NCBI GenBank assembly: GCA_028866785.1
Contig: JAGWHN010000011.1
Location: 1-34,410 of the forward strand
Direction of reading: 5' to 3'
Source: Microcaldota archaeon
GTDB lineage: Archaea > Micrarchaeota > Micrarchaeia > Micrarchaeales > CABMGC01
Length of the DNA stretch: 34,410 nt
The notes below the pieces were generated by a model, which saw only the letters and a list, made by a program, of their open reading frames with translations, was not told where the DNA came from and did not search any database. Positions 14,540 through 23,201 of the stretch are shown here, in pieces; within the stretch, counting starts at the first letter, position 1; each line of letters starts with the position of its first letter. Position numbers and translations under genes: made by a program.

Positions 14540-14785
14540 ATGGGAAAGGTCGCAGTTCTCTTTAAGGTTTACACCGAGGAAGGCCAGCAGGAGGCCGTCG
14601 CAAGCAGGATAAAGGAGGAGCTAAAGCCAAACGGAATCGCAATGGAGGAGATTGGTTTTGGGATCAAGATAATCAAGGTCCAGTTCGTCTACGAGGACGA
14701 GCAGGGAAGCACAAAGCTCGAGGAAGGCCTAAGGAAGGTTCAAGGAGTAAACGAAGTGGAAGTAATAGAAGAGACCCTTCTCTAA
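14540..14785 (+). CDS. Translation elongation factor 1-beta (aEF-1beta)
   Basis: Guanine nucleotide exchange factor for aEF-1alpha, regenerating its GTP form during elongation. The 81-residue length is normal for the archaeal protein. It starts MGKVAVLFKVYTEEG and ends in the diagnostic VNEVEVIEETLL strand; the ferredoxin-like alpha-beta fold is clear from alternating strands and helices, with FGIKIIKVQFVYEDE as the central pair. The ATG at 14540, one base after the zinc-ribbon stop, is chosen over an in-frame TTG 15 bases upstream. Its substrate aEF-1alpha is at 30369-31640. Confidence 0.95.
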   Translation: MGKVAVLFKVYTEEGQQEAVASRIKEELKPNGIAMEEIGFGIKIIKVQFVYEDEQGSTKLEEGLRKVQGVNEVEVIEETLL

Positions 14786-14820
14786 CACAACGACTTCCGG
14801 AAACGACTACTACTAAATCT

Positions 14821-14828
14821 ATTTAAAC
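14821..14828 (+). promoter_or_regulatory. TATA box for the winged-helix gene
   Basis: ATTTAAAC centred 25 bases before the GTG at 14849, predicting a leaderless mRNA starting at that GTG and explaining why the out-of-frame ATG at 14841 is not used. Confidence 0.6.
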
Positions 14829-14848
14829 ATTGAAAGCACAATGCGTGT

Positions 14849-15940
14849 GTGGTTGTTGAACAATACTATAGTCCTTCCGGTCGTTCGCGCACTGCTATTA
14901 AGCCTTCTTCATCTCGTCCTAAATTCCTAGACTCTACTACAGATAAACTAATCATACTATCTATCCTCGAAAATAAAGAAGCCACATCAAAGCAGATTTC
15001 AGAGTCTCTGCACATGAGTCCTAAAGTCATTGAAGAACACCTATCTTCTCTCAAAGCTCAAGATGTCGTCAAGACCAATGAAAAGCCAAAAGGGAAATTC
15101 CTTTCTTTCAAAAGTGTACCAGATTCGTATTCACTTACCGATAAGGCAATTGCTGAAATTGAAACTTACAACAATGATTTCGGAGAGTCCAAAAAGCATC
15201 AGGAGATAGCAAACACACTTTTAATTTCGCTATCTACCCCCGGAAAAACTATTTCTGATATTTCTAAGGCTTTAAGTGTAGAAGTGGAGGAAGTTGAAGA
15301 AGTTTTGAAAAGGCTTAAGGAATTTGGGGCAAAGGTTGAAGAGCAAATCGGAGGTAAAGTCAATCTAGATTTTCAGAATGGAAATGTGGTACTCAAGAAG
15401 GAAAGTTATGAATTTGCTGTTAATCCTGGTAAAACTTTCGATATTGTGCAGGATGGAAAATTAATATTATCCCTTACTAACTACGATTTTGTCGAGTCCC
15501 ACAAGAAGATGGTAAGCCTTTCAAACGACTCTCAACTCTTCCATTCGTATGCCAAATATCTTCAAACCGGCGGTCTAACAAATAATCCCTTCAGTGGCCT
15601 AGATGATGAGATAAAGAGTCTGCAGTCTATGTTTGAGCTTATTGAGCGAGCAGATCCAAAGAAAATAAAGATTGAGAATAAATCAGATAAAACTGTAGAA
15701 TTTGAGATTCCTGGAGAAGTGATCAACTCCTCATATACTGTATTGGTAAGGGATAATGTTGTAAAGTTCATGCCCAATTACAGACACAGTGTAGGTGGCG
15801 TTCCGGCACAAAATCCCTCTTATATCATGCCTAAAAAACTAGATGACCTTTCCATAAGCGGGATAAAGGAGCTAATAAGGTCAAACAAGGAGGTAATAAA
15901 GAACGTTAGAGAGAAGCTCAAAGTCAAGGCTTCTGCTTAG
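14849..15940 (+). CDS. Protein with two winged-helix-like N-terminal domains, unknown C-terminus
   Basis: 363 residues, not assigned to a named family. Residues ~30-78 (KLIILSILENKEATSKQISE then MSPKVIEEHLSSLKAQDVVK) form an ArsR/MarR-like winged helix-turn-helix. Residues ~118-165 (NTLLISLSTPGKTISDISKA then VEEVLKRLKEFGAKVEE) look like a second one. The C-terminal ~200 residues have a beta-rich middle and a helical end, suggesting a ligand or partner domain. No membrane segment. Codon use is distinctly AT-rich relative to neighbours (Lys AAA, Asn AAT, Ile ATT), a possible sign of transfer. The GTG start follows from the TATA box 25 bases upstream. Likely a DNA-binding regulator; target unknown. 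Confidence 0.75.
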   Translation: MVVEQYYSPSGRSRTAIKPSSSRPKFLDSTTDKLIILSILENKEATSKQISESLHMSPKVIEEHLSSLKAQDVVKTNEKPKGKFLSFKSVPDSYSLTDKAIAEIETYNNDFGESKKHQEIANTLLISLSTPGKTISDISKALSVEVEEVEEVLKRLKEFGAKVEEQIGGKVNLDFQNGNVVLKKESYEFAVNPGKTFDIVQDGKLILSLTNYDFVESHKKMVSLSNDSQLFHSYAKYLQTGGLTNNPFSGLDDEIKSLQSMFELIERADPKKIKIENKSDKTVEFEIPGEVINSSYTVLVRDNVVKFMPNYRHSVGGVPAQNPSYIMPKKLDDLSISGIKELIRSNKEVIKNVREKLKVKASA

Positions 15941-15985
15941 AATCCTTTAAATAAATTCTACCCCTAATCTAATTGGGGGCTAATC

Positions 15986-18292
15986 GTGATCACTTCTATC
16001 GATCTTAAGAACTGGAAGACCCACAAGCACACAAGGCTTGAGTTCACGCGCGGCACAAACGTGCTAGTTGGCCTCATGGGCGCAGGCAAGAGTTCGATAA
16101 TGGACGCAATTTCTTACGCGCTATTTGGCACATTTCCCTCAATACAGCACAGGAGGGTCACCGTTTCGGACCTTGTGATGAGCCGCCCGAACCAGGAGAG
16201 CGATGGAAGCGTGAAGCTCACACTCACACTTGACAACCACGAGTACAGCGTGCTTCGCACTATCTCCACCAGAGAGCCCGCAAAGGCTACGCTGGAAAAG
16301 GATGGCGCATACCTCCAGTCGCAGCCGCAGAGGGTAAGCGAGGAGATTGCTCGCATACTGAAGGTTGACTACGATTTGTTCTCGAGGGCAATCTACTCAG
16401 AGCAGAACAGGCTCGACTACTTCCTCGAGCTCCGCGCATCGGAGAGAAAGAACCAGATAGACGAGCTCCTTGGTCTCGACAAGTTTGCGATCGCGCAGGA
16501 GAACGCCACCGGACTTCTAAACAGGATAAGGGAGACAATCTCAGAGCACGAGAAGATAATCTCCAACTTCGATTCCGCAAAGCTGGGCCATGAGCTCGCC
16601 TCCCTCGAAAAGGAGATTGGGGAGCTGAACGCAAAGAGGTCTTCGCTTGAGAGCGAGCACGTGAAGATAACTGCGGATGCAAAGCAGATTGAGGCAATAT
16701 TAAAATCGGGAAAGGAGGCGCTTCTAAAGAGAACCGCTCTCGCAAAGGAGATTGCCGAGATAAAAAGCAAGCTTGAATTCATAAAATCGGAGAGCTCAAA
16801 ACTGGAAAAGGAAGGCCTGCCAGAAAAGGCCGAGCTTGAGAGATTGCTCAAGGAGACAAATGCGAAGCTATCTGAGGTTAAGGCCTCTGAGGCAGCATCG
16901 AGGGAAAACGAGAGGAGGGCAAGCAAGGAGCTCTCTGATTGCGAGGCGCAGATAAAGCAATCCAAGCAGAAAATAATCGAAAGGGACAAGATTTCAGCTG
17001 AACTAAAGGACAAGGACCTTGAGGAGGAGCAAAAACGCGTAGCCGCATCTTCGGAGTCGCTCCATGAAATCGAGAAGAGGCTTGCCGGATACCAGTCCCA
17101 AAAGGAGGAGACAAAGAAATGGGTCGCTGAGCTTGAAAGGCACATCAGCACCTGTCCCGTCTGCGACAGGGAGCTCGACCCTGAGATGAAGGCAAAGCTG
17201 CTTGAGGCGAAGAAAGGCGTTTTTGCAGCCGCGGAAAGCGGAATACTCTCTTCGGAGAAGGAGATAATTGAGAAAAAGAGGTCCCTTGATCTCCTAAAAT
17301 CCGAGCTCGATAAGCTGAGGCTTTCCCACTCGCGCCTTAAGGACTACATCGGGCTTGACAAGCAGCTGTTGGATGCAGAGCAGAAACTAAAGGGCTCCAG
17401 GGAAGAGTATGAAAAGGCAAAGTCCCAAAGCGAGGCTCTCAAGAAGAGCTACGAGACGCTCACGGTTTCACTTGCGGCCGCCACATCAAACAAGGAGAAG
17501 GCAGAGCGACACGAAACTTACAAGAGGCAGGCAAAGGAGCTGGAAGAGAAGGTCCAAAAGAAGGGCGAGGAGCTCTTGACAATAAGCGTGGATGAGAGCG
17601 CGGTGGAGGCGATGCAGAAGAGCTTTGTTGAGGCGAGCTCAAGGCAGATCAAGATAGCGACCGAGATGGTCGCCCACATAAGGTACATCGCAGACAAGCA
17701 GAAGCTGATTGACGAGAAGAGCGAGCAGGTCAAGAGGATAAACAGGATACTTGGCGAGATCGGGCAGAAGAAGGAGGCGGTTGACAACCTTGCAAAGTTC
17801 AAGAACGCGCTTGAGGAGACCCAAAAGGCGATGAGAATACGCCTTGTCGGGGCGATCAACAATGTGATGCAGGGGATCTGGCCGGAGCTCTATCCCTACA
17901 GCGACTATGGCGCGATAATGCTGGAGGCGAGCGCAACAGATTATGTCCTGAAGGTGCGAACCTCAAGAGGGGAGAAAGAGAAGTGGGAGATTGTTGAGGG
18001 GATAGCAAGCGGAGGAGAGAGGAGCATCGCCTGCCTTGCGATGAGAGTCGCGTTCGCGCTCGTGCTTGTCCCGAACCTCAAGTGGATAATCCTAGACGAG
18101 CCGACGCACAATATCGACGAGCAGGGAATGGGCAGGTTCATCAGGGTGTTCAACGAGACGCTTCCAAAGATAATCGATCAGATCTTCATAATCACGCATG
18201 ACGACCAGCTAAAGCACGCAGCAAGTGCAAAGACCTACCTTCTAACAAGGAACAAGGCAGAAGGAGGAGCTACATTAGTAGAGGAGAATTGA
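15986..18292 (+). CDS. rad50: DNA double-strand break repair ATPase Rad50
   Basis: SMC-like ATPase that with Mre11 tethers and processes DNA ends. In 768 residues, Walker A GLMGAGKSS is at 29-37, the Q-loop region YDLFSRAIYSEQNRLDYFLE near residue 135, and a first coiled coil at ~180-380. The zinc hook CPVC is at 390-393, then a second coiled coil, the signature SGGERSIACL near 675 and Walker B LKWIILDEPTHNID. The hook CPVC and the FLxxxxxERKxxIDELLG block separate it from SMC. The length is below the ~880 of Pyrococcus Rad50, so its coils are shorter. The start is GTG, with TTTAAATAA about 35 bases upstream. No mre11, herA or nurA is adjacent, unlike the common archaeal operon. Confidence 0.9.
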   Translation: MITSIDLKNWKTHKHTRLEFTRGTNVLVGLMGAGKSSIMDAISYALFGTFPSIQHRRVTVSDLVMSRPNQESDGSVKLTLTLDNHEYSVLRTISTREPAKATLEKDGAYLQSQPQRVSEEIARILKVDYDLFSRAIYSEQNRLDYFLELRASERKNQIDELLGLDKFAIAQENATGLLNRIRETISEHEKIISNFDSAKLGHELASLEKEIGELNAKRSSLESEHVKITADAKQIEAILKSGKEALLKRTALAKEIAEIKSKLEFIKSESSKLEKEGLPEKAELERLLKETNAKLSEVKASEAASRENERRASKELSDCEAQIKQSKQKIIERDKISAELKDKDLEEEQKRVAASSESLHEIEKRLAGYQSQKEETKKWVAELERHISTCPVCDRELDPEMKAKLLEAKKGVFAAAESGILSSEKEIIEKKRSLDLLKSELDKLRLSHSRLKDYIGLDKQLLDAEQKLKGSREEYEKAKSQSEALKKSYETLTVSLAAATSNKEKAERHETYKRQAKELEEKVQKKGEELLTISVDESAVEAMQKSFVEASSRQIKIATEMVAHIRYIADKQKLIDEKSEQVKRINRILGEIGQKKEAVDNLAKFKNALEETQKAMRIRLVGAINNVMQGIWPELYPYSDYGAIMLEASATDYVLKVRTSRGEKEKWEIVEGIASGGERSIACLAMRVAFALVLVPNLKWIILDEPTHNIDEQGMGRFIRVFNETLPKIIDQIFIITHDDQLKHAASAKTYLLTRNKAEGGATLVEEN

Positions 18293-18310
18293 AAAATAAC
18301 CTCTTAGAAT

Positions 18311-18658
18311 TCAAACACATCCAAGATAAGATACTAGCACTAAAATTAGCAGTATGGAAATCAAATAAATCGGTAAGATCCCAAACAGAATTTGTCTTGG
18401 ATCCACATTTTTATATAACCTACTAAAAATCCTAACGTAGGTTAACAATAAACCAATTAAACCTAGCAAAATAATTGTGATTGCCTGGGATTCATATAGA
18501 GCTATTCCGAAAGCAACCTTTGGATAAGTTTGGTAGCAACCGGGGGTTAAATCCGAAGTCAACAATGCAAGAAGTAGCATTCCTACCAGCCATATACCTA
18601 CTGCAAAAAAAGCCTTGCCCAACTTAACTGAGATTTTATCTTCCATCTCCTTCATCAA
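18311..18658 (-). CDS. Small three-helix membrane protein, unknown
   Basis: 115 residues with three predicted transmembrane helices (about 14-34, 57-77, 89-112). A loop with a single Cys after the first helix (DLTPGCYQTYP) and a final Cys (SYLGCV) could face outside and form a disulfide. The N-terminus MMKEMEDKISVKLGK is charged and cytoplasmic by the positive-inside rule. It is more AT-rich than its neighbours. It starts 25 bases after the FtsZ2 stop on the same strand, so it may share the ftsZ2 transcript. No family recognised. Confidence 0.65.
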   Translation of the reverse strand: MMKEMEDKISVKLGKAFFAVGIWLVGMLLLALLTSDLTPGCYQTYPKVAFGIALYESQAITIILLGLIGLLLTYVRIFSRLYKNVDPRQILFGILPIYLISILLILVLVSYLGCV

Positions 18659-18683
18659 TAAGATTGGGCTAATTAGAGGTAAT

Positions 18684-19721
18684 TTAGAGGATATCCAGGC
18701 CCATTGGCTGCGACTCGTCGTCCTTCTTCATTCCTCCGAAGATTCCAGGGCTTGTGACTCCAGTGAAGATTGCGATAACATCAATTCTTCCCTGGTTGTC
18801 GTTCTCGAGCCTTGCTCCCCATGTTACGCTCGCATTTGGCGAGACGCTTGAAGTTAGCATCTCTCCGATCCTGTTTGCCTCACCAAGGGTCATGTCTGGC
18901 CCTCCGGTTATGTGCAGAAGAACGCCTGTTGCACCTTCATATTCAACATCAAGCAATTTGTTCTTGAGCGTGTTCTTTACCACGTCCTCAACCCTGTTTC
19001 CTCCCTGCCCTGATCCGACGCTGATCATTGCGAGCCCTCCTGAGGACATTATCGCCCTGACGTCCGCATAGTCGATGTTGACCATGCTTGGCTGCGTAAT
19101 TGCTTCCGTGATCCCTCTCACTGCCCTTGAGGTTATCTCGTCCGCAAGCTTGAATGCCTGCTCGATCTGAAGGTTTGGATATAGGTTCACTAGCCTCTGG
19201 TTGTCGATTACGATAAGCGTGTCTACGTGCTGCCTTAGCCTCTCAATTCCCTTCTTTGCGGTATTGAGCCTGCTCCTTTCAAGCGAGAATGGAATTGTTA
19301 CAATTCCTACCACCACTGCGCCGTTCTCCTTTGCGATCCTTGCGACCACCGGTGCAGCTCCCGTTCCGGTTCCTCCTCCCATTCCTGCGGTCAGGAAAAG
19401 CAGGTTCGTGTCCTTCAAAAGTTCCTCGATCTCCCTCCTGGACATCTCCGCGGCCTTCTCTCCCATGTCTGGGAATCCTCCTGCTCCAAGCCCGTGGGTG
19501 AGCGAGTATCCGAGCGCAACCTTCTTTATGACCGGGTTTAGCGTTATGAGCTGCTTGTTGTCGGTGTTGAATGCGAACAGGCTTGCTCCCTTGACATCAA
19601 GCGTGCTGAGTCTTTGAACGGTGTTGTTTCCTCCTCCTCCAACTCCAGCCACGGATATCCTTGGCTTAAAGAGTTCTGCCTCATTTACATCGAAGTTGGC
19701 CATGTTGCCGAAGTCGTTCAT
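18684..19721 (-). CDS. ftsZ2: Cell division GTPase FtsZ (FtsZ2-type paralogue)
   Basis: Tubulin-like GTPase that polymerises into the division ring. The N-terminal nucleotide-binding region has GVGGGGNNTV, the tubulin signature GGGTGTGAAP, and SLERSRLNTAKKGIERL. The T7 synergy loop VNIDYADVRAI carries the catalytic aspartates. The C-terminal domain follows with GATGVLLHITGG and WGARLEND. A short acidic tail ending in PMGLDIL may be the partner-docking peptide. The ATG at 19721 is 6 bases after GGTG; an upstream in-frame GTG at 19733 is less likely. Called FtsZ2 because the other copy (26308-27417) has the ftsZ1-secE context; the subtype is an inference. Divergent from polX. Confidence 0.93.
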   Translation of the reverse strand: MNDFGNMANFDVNEAELFKPRISVAGVGGGGNNTVQRLSTLDVKGASLFAFNTDNKQLITLNPVIKKVALGYSLTHGLGAGGFPDMGEKAAEMSRREIEELLKDTNLLFLTAGMGGGTGTGAAPVVARIAKENGAVVVGIVTIPFSLERSRLNTAKKGIERLRQHVDTLIVIDNQRLVNLYPNLQIEQAFKLADEITSRAVRGITEAITQPSMVNIDYADVRAIMSSGGLAMISVGSGQGGNRVEDVVKNTLKNKLLDVEYEGATGVLLHITGGPDMTLGEANRIGEMLTSSVSPNASVTWGARLENDNQGRIDVIAIFTGVTSPGIFGGMKKDDESQPMGLDIL

Positions 19722-19811
19722 TACAAACACCACTTACTTATCTACAAATAGACTAAAATACTTTTCTGTCGGCTACGAGGTAATTTATTTGTTATTTGTT
19801 CAGTATAATTC

Positions 19812-21545
19812 ATGCTAAACAAGAAGCTTGCCGAGATCTTTGAGGAGATAGCGGACATGCTTGACCTTGGCGATAAGGACCTGTTTTTCGAAGTTAGGGC
19901 GTACAGGAAGATTGCGCAGACCCTTGAAACGATGCAGGAGGACGTTGGCGAGATCTATTCCAAGGGCGGAATCAAGGCGATAGACGACCTTCCAGGGGTC
20001 GGAAAGAGCACCGCAGAGCTAATCGAGGAGTACATCAAGACGGGCAAGATGAAGAAGTACATTGCGCTCAAGAAAAAATATCCAATCGATTTTAATTCGA
20101 TCACAAAGATTCAGGGAATGGGCGCAAGGAAGGCGTTCAAGCTCTACAAGGCGCTTGGCGTTAAGAACATCGAGGACCTAAAGAAGGCGGTTGAAAAGCA
20201 CAAGATAAAAGACCTCGAGGGATTCGGCGAAAAGAGCGAGCAGGACATACAAAAGGGCCTGGAGTTCCTCGAAAAGGCCGGCGGCAGAGTTCCGATCGGG
20301 ATTGCGCTTCCCGTCGCGGAGTCGATAATTGCGCAGCTAAAGTCCTCAAAGTTTGTTGAGCAGGCGGTGGTTGCGGGCTCCGCAAGGAGAATGCGCGAGA
20401 CTGTCGGGGACCTTGACATACTGGTCATCTCAGAGGACCAGCAAAAGGTGCTCGATTTCATCTCCAAAATGAGGGAGGTAGAGGCGGTCATTGCAAAAGG
20501 CCCGACAAAAATATCGGTGGTCCTCAAAATGGGGCTCAACTGTGACTTTAGGATAATTGAGAGGGAAAGCTTTGGCGCGGCGCTGCAGTACTTCACCGGA
20601 AGCAAGGACCACGGGGTTCAGGTGAGGCAGATTGCGGTGAAGAAGGGCTACAGCCTAAACGAGTACCAGCTATCCGATAGGAACGGGAAGAAGATCGTAA
20701 GCCTTACCGAGCAGGAAATCTACAACAAGCTCGGGCTTGACTATGTCGAGCCGGAGATGCGAGAGGCAAGGGGCGAGGTCGAGCTTGCAGCGTCGCATAG
20801 GCTTCCAAAGCTAATCGAGCTTGGCGACATCAGGGGCGATCTGCAGATGCACACAAGGCACACCGACGGCCAAAACACAATCGAGGAGATGGCGGAAAAA
20901 GGTGTCGAGCTGGGATACGAGTACATCGGGCTCACCGACCACTCAAAGAGCGAGTTCCAGGCAAGGGGAATGGACGAGAAGAGATTCGCCAAATATTTTG
21001 AGGAGATAGACAAGGCAAACGAGAAGCTTGAGGGAAGGATAAAAATACTAAAGAGCGGGGAGGTCGACATACTAAAGGACGGAAGCCTCGACCTTGCTGA
21101 CAAGACTCTTGACCAGATGGACTACGTCCTCTGCTCCCTGCACTCAAGCTTCCAGCTTGGCAAGGAGGAGCAGACAAAGCGGGTGATAAGGGCGTTTGAG
21201 AGCGGATACGTGAATATATTCGGGCATCCGACCGCCCGACTGATAAACCAGAGGGACCCTGTCCAGCTGGACCTTGACAAAGTCTTTGAGTCGGCCAAGG
21301 AAAACGGCGTCATTATGGAAATTGATTCAATAATCGACAGGCTTGACCTAAACGACGAGAACACGATCCGCGCAAGAAAGGCGGGGCTCAAGTTTGCAAT
21401 CGACAGCGATGCGCACCAAAGGGCGAACATGGAGTTCATGCGCTACGGGATAGGGACTGCAAGGAGAGGCTGGCTCACAAAAGAGGACGTGGTCAACACT
21501 TTGCCTCTTTCAAAATTAGAAAAAATATTCGGAAAGAAAAAATAA
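19812..21545 (+). CDS. polX: Family X DNA polymerase with PHP domain (PolX)
   Basis: DNA repair polymerase that fills short gaps in base-excision repair; the PHP domain provides 3'-5' exonuclease or phosphoesterase activity. Three parts in 577 residues: an N-terminal helix-hairpin-helix region (DDLPGVGKSTAELIEEYI and IQGMGARKAFKLYKALG); the nucleotidyltransferase core with GSARRMRETVGDLDILV carrying the paired catalytic aspartates and LNCDFRI the third; and a C-terminal PHP domain from ~340 with GDLQMHTRHTDGQNT, GLTDHS, LHSSF, GHPTARLI and DSDAH metal ligands. Length and order match bacterial and archaeal PolX. The AT-rich box at 19781-19790 is about 26 bases before the ATG, so a leaderless mRNA is likely. 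Convergent with glutamate dehydrogenase. Confidence 0.95.
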   Translation: MLNKKLAEIFEEIADMLDLGDKDLFFEVRAYRKIAQTLETMQEDVGEIYSKGGIKAIDDLPGVGKSTAELIEEYIKTGKMKKYIALKKKYPIDFNSITKIQGMGARKAFKLYKALGVKNIEDLKKAVEKHKIKDLEGFGEKSEQDIQKGLEFLEKAGGRVPIGIALPVAESIIAQLKSSKFVEQAVVAGSARRMRETVGDLDILVISEDQQKVLDFISKMREVEAVIAKGPTKISVVLKMGLNCDFRIIERESFGAALQYFTGSKDHGVQVRQIAVKKGYSLNEYQLSDRNGKKIVSLTEQEIYNKLGLDYVEPEMREARGEVELAASHRLPKLIELGDIRGDLQMHTRHTDGQNTIEEMAEKGVELGYEYIGLTDHSKSEFQARGMDEKRFAKYFEEIDKANEKLEGRIKILKSGEVDILKDGSLDLADKTLDQMDYVLCSLHSSFQLGKEEQTKRVIRAFESGYVNIFGHPTARLINQRDPVQLDLDKVFESAKENGVIMEIDSIIDRLDLNDENTIRARKAGLKFAIDSDAHQRANMEFMRYGIGTARRGWLTKEDVVNTLPLSKLEKIFGKKK

Positions 21546-21553
21546 AATTGAAA

Positions 21554-21574
21554 ATGGTACCGCTTTAGTACCAT
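21554..21574. terminator. Hairpin between convergent polX and glutamate dehydrogenase genes
   Basis: Perfect 7-base inverted repeat ATGGTAC-cgcttta-GTACCAT spans the 19-base gap and the last codons of the dehydrogenase gene. It can fold in transcripts from either side and could act as a two-way 3' end signal. Confidence 0.5.
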
Positions 21575-22830
21575 CCTCTAATCTTCATTGCGGATGCGAC
21601 CCTTCCCACCGCGATTATGTATGCTGCCATCCTTGGGTTTATCTTTTGGCCCTTGTCCGCATACTCCTTTTGCGTTGCCATCACGTCCTTGAATGACCTT
21701 GTCACAATCACGTCAAGCTTCTGGTCAAACTCCTCCCTTGTCCAGTAGTATCCCTGCCGGTTTTGTATCCACTCAAAGTAGGATCCGATGACTCCGCCCG
21801 AGTTCACAAGGAAATCCGGAAGGTCGAGCACTCCGTTTGCGGATAGGATCTTGTCCGCCTCTGGCGTGACAGGTCCGTTTGCAAGCTCAAGAAGTATCTT
21901 TGGCTTGATTCTTGGTGCATTTTCCTTGTGGATCTGGTTCTCGATAGCCGCAGGAATCAAGATATCCACCTTCAACTCAAGAAGCTCCTCGTTCGAGACC
22001 TTCTTTGCGCCCGCATATCCCTGAACGCTCCCGGTCTTCTCCTTTGCCGCATCAAGTTTCTTTAGGTCAAGCCCCTTCGGGTCGTAAACCCCTCCCTGCG
22101 AGTCGCTGATTGCGACAATCTTACACCCGAACATTTCGCTTGCAATCGAGAATGCAAAGTGCCCTGCGTTCCCAAAGCCCTGGATTGCGACAGTTGCCTT
22201 CTTTAGGTCAATCTTCTTCATCTTCGCGGCCTCCCTTAGGATCATCAACCCTCCAAGCGCTGTTGAGTCGTTTCTGCCCTCTGATCCCCAGGCATCAAGC
22301 GGCTTTCCCGTAATCACTCCGAACACATTGTGCTCCTTTATCCTGCTGTACTCGTCCATCATCCACGCCATCATCTGCGGCGTAGTATAGACGTCCGGCG
22401 CCGGAATGTCCGTCTCTGGCCCGATGAACTTTGAAATCGCCCTGATGTATGCCCTCGACAAATTCTCAAGCTCCATGTCGTTGAGCTTCTTCGTGTCGCA
22501 TATTATCCCTCCCTTTGCCCCGCCAAACTGTATGTTCGCAAGCGAGCACTTCCATGTCATCCATGCGGAGAGAGCCTTCACCGTCTCAATGCTTTCCTGG
22601 GGGTGGAACCTTATTCCTCCCTTCCCCGGACCTCTTGCGTTGTTGTAGAGCACCCTAAAGCCCGTGAACGTCTTCGTTTTCCCGTCACGCATCTTGCATG
22701 GTATGTTCACCGTGACGATCTGCATGGGCTCGCGGAGTATGGCAAGCGCCTGCTTGTCAAGCTTCATGATCGAGGCTGCCTCGTCCAGCTGCTGTTGCGC
22801 TATTTTGAAAGGATCCATTTCTTCTGCCAT
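21565..22830 (-). CDS. gdhA: Glutamate dehydrogenase (Glu/Leu/Phe/Val dehydrogenase family)
   Basis: Interconverts glutamate with 2-oxoglutarate and ammonia using NAD(P). The 421-residue hexameric-type enzyme has the substrate-site blocks GPGKGGIRFHP and FGGAKGGI (catalytic lysine), DIPAPDVYTTPQMMAWMMDEY, and a Rossmann domain around AIQGFGNAGHFAFSIA. The C-terminal SYFEWIQNRQGYYW segment is characteristic. Its glycine-rich loop GFGNAG with Ser-Asp after strand 2 does not decide between NAD and NADP. The start is the ATG at 22830, 5 bases after GGTG. It is the third gene of an operon with an RpiB-like protein and an HTH regulator, 17 bases after the latter. Confidence 0.95.
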   Translation of the reverse strand: MAEEMDPFKIAQQQLDEAASIMKLDKQALAILREPMQIVTVNIPCKMRDGKTKTFTGFRVLYNNARGPGKGGIRFHPQESIETVKALSAWMTWKCSLANIQFGGAKGGIICDTKKLNDMELENLSRAYIRAISKFIGPETDIPAPDVYTTPQMMAWMMDEYSRIKEHNVFGVITGKPLDAWGSEGRNDSTALGGLMILREAAKMKKIDLKKATVAIQGFGNAGHFAFSIASEMFGCKIVAISDSQGGVYDPKGLDLKKLDAAKEKTGSVQGYAGAKKVSNEELLELKVDILIPAAIENQIHKENAPRIKPKILLELANGPVTPEADKILSANGVLDLPDFLVNSGGVIGSYFEWIQNRQGYYWTREEFDQKLDVIVTRSFKDVMATQKEYADKGQKINPRMAAYIIAVGRVASAMKIRGWY

Positions 22831-22847
22831 TTTTCCACCAATTAATA

Positions 22848-23195
22848 TCAATGCCTGTTTATCGCGGTCATCTTCCTGACTGCGAAGTCGAGCAGCTCCC
22901 CATCGTTGCACAGCCTGTCTATCTTTCTTTCCGTGTCCTTTGTCTTGTCTCCCTTGAGCACGCCCTCCACTATCTCCTCGGCGATTGCGTTTTCCTCGAT
23001 ATACTCAACAACCTCCTTTACCTCCTCTGAGTACTTCTTGTTGATGTACTTGCCCACGCCCACCTGCACAATGCCTATCTGGTCCGCTATCTTCTGCTGG
23101 GTGTATCCGTACTTTTCGTGCAGAGTCTGGGCTACCCATGCTCTTGTTGCGGGCAGCACCAGCTTAGTGACAGTTCTGCAAAGCAGCTCTTCCAT
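22848..23195 (-). CDS. Predicted transcriptional regulator, HTH (COG2522-like)
   Basis: 115-residue protein with a lambda-repressor/XRE-like helix-turn-helix: LPATRAWVAQTLHEKYGYTQQKIADQIGIVQVGVGKYINKKY, where TQQKIADQIGIVQVGVGKYI is the recognition unit. The leading LCRTVTKLVLPATRAWVA matches the archaeal COG2522 pattern of a conserved LPxxRA helix. The C-terminal half is helical and charged. It sits between the RpiB-like gene and glutamate dehydrogenase with short gaps, so it may autoregulate this operon or respond to nitrogen state; this is inferred from position only. Confidence 0.85.
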   Translation of the reverse strand: MEELLCRTVTKLVLPATRAWVAQTLHEKYGYTQQKIADQIGIVQVGVGKYINKKYSEEVKEVVEYIEENAIAEEIVEGVLKGDKTKDTERKIDRLCNDGELLDFAVRKMTAINRH

Positions 23196-23201
23196 AAAAT
23201 A

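Noticed and set aside
14841..14930. 29-codon frame from the ATG at 14841
   Set aside because: The TATA box places the transcript start at about 14849, after this ATG, and the longer GTG frame has clear winged-helix domains.
16417..17151. 244-codon minus-strand frame opposite the Rad50 coiled coil
   Set aside because: Ser/Phe/Leu-rich mirror of Lys/Glu-rich coiled-coil codons; not a plausible protein.
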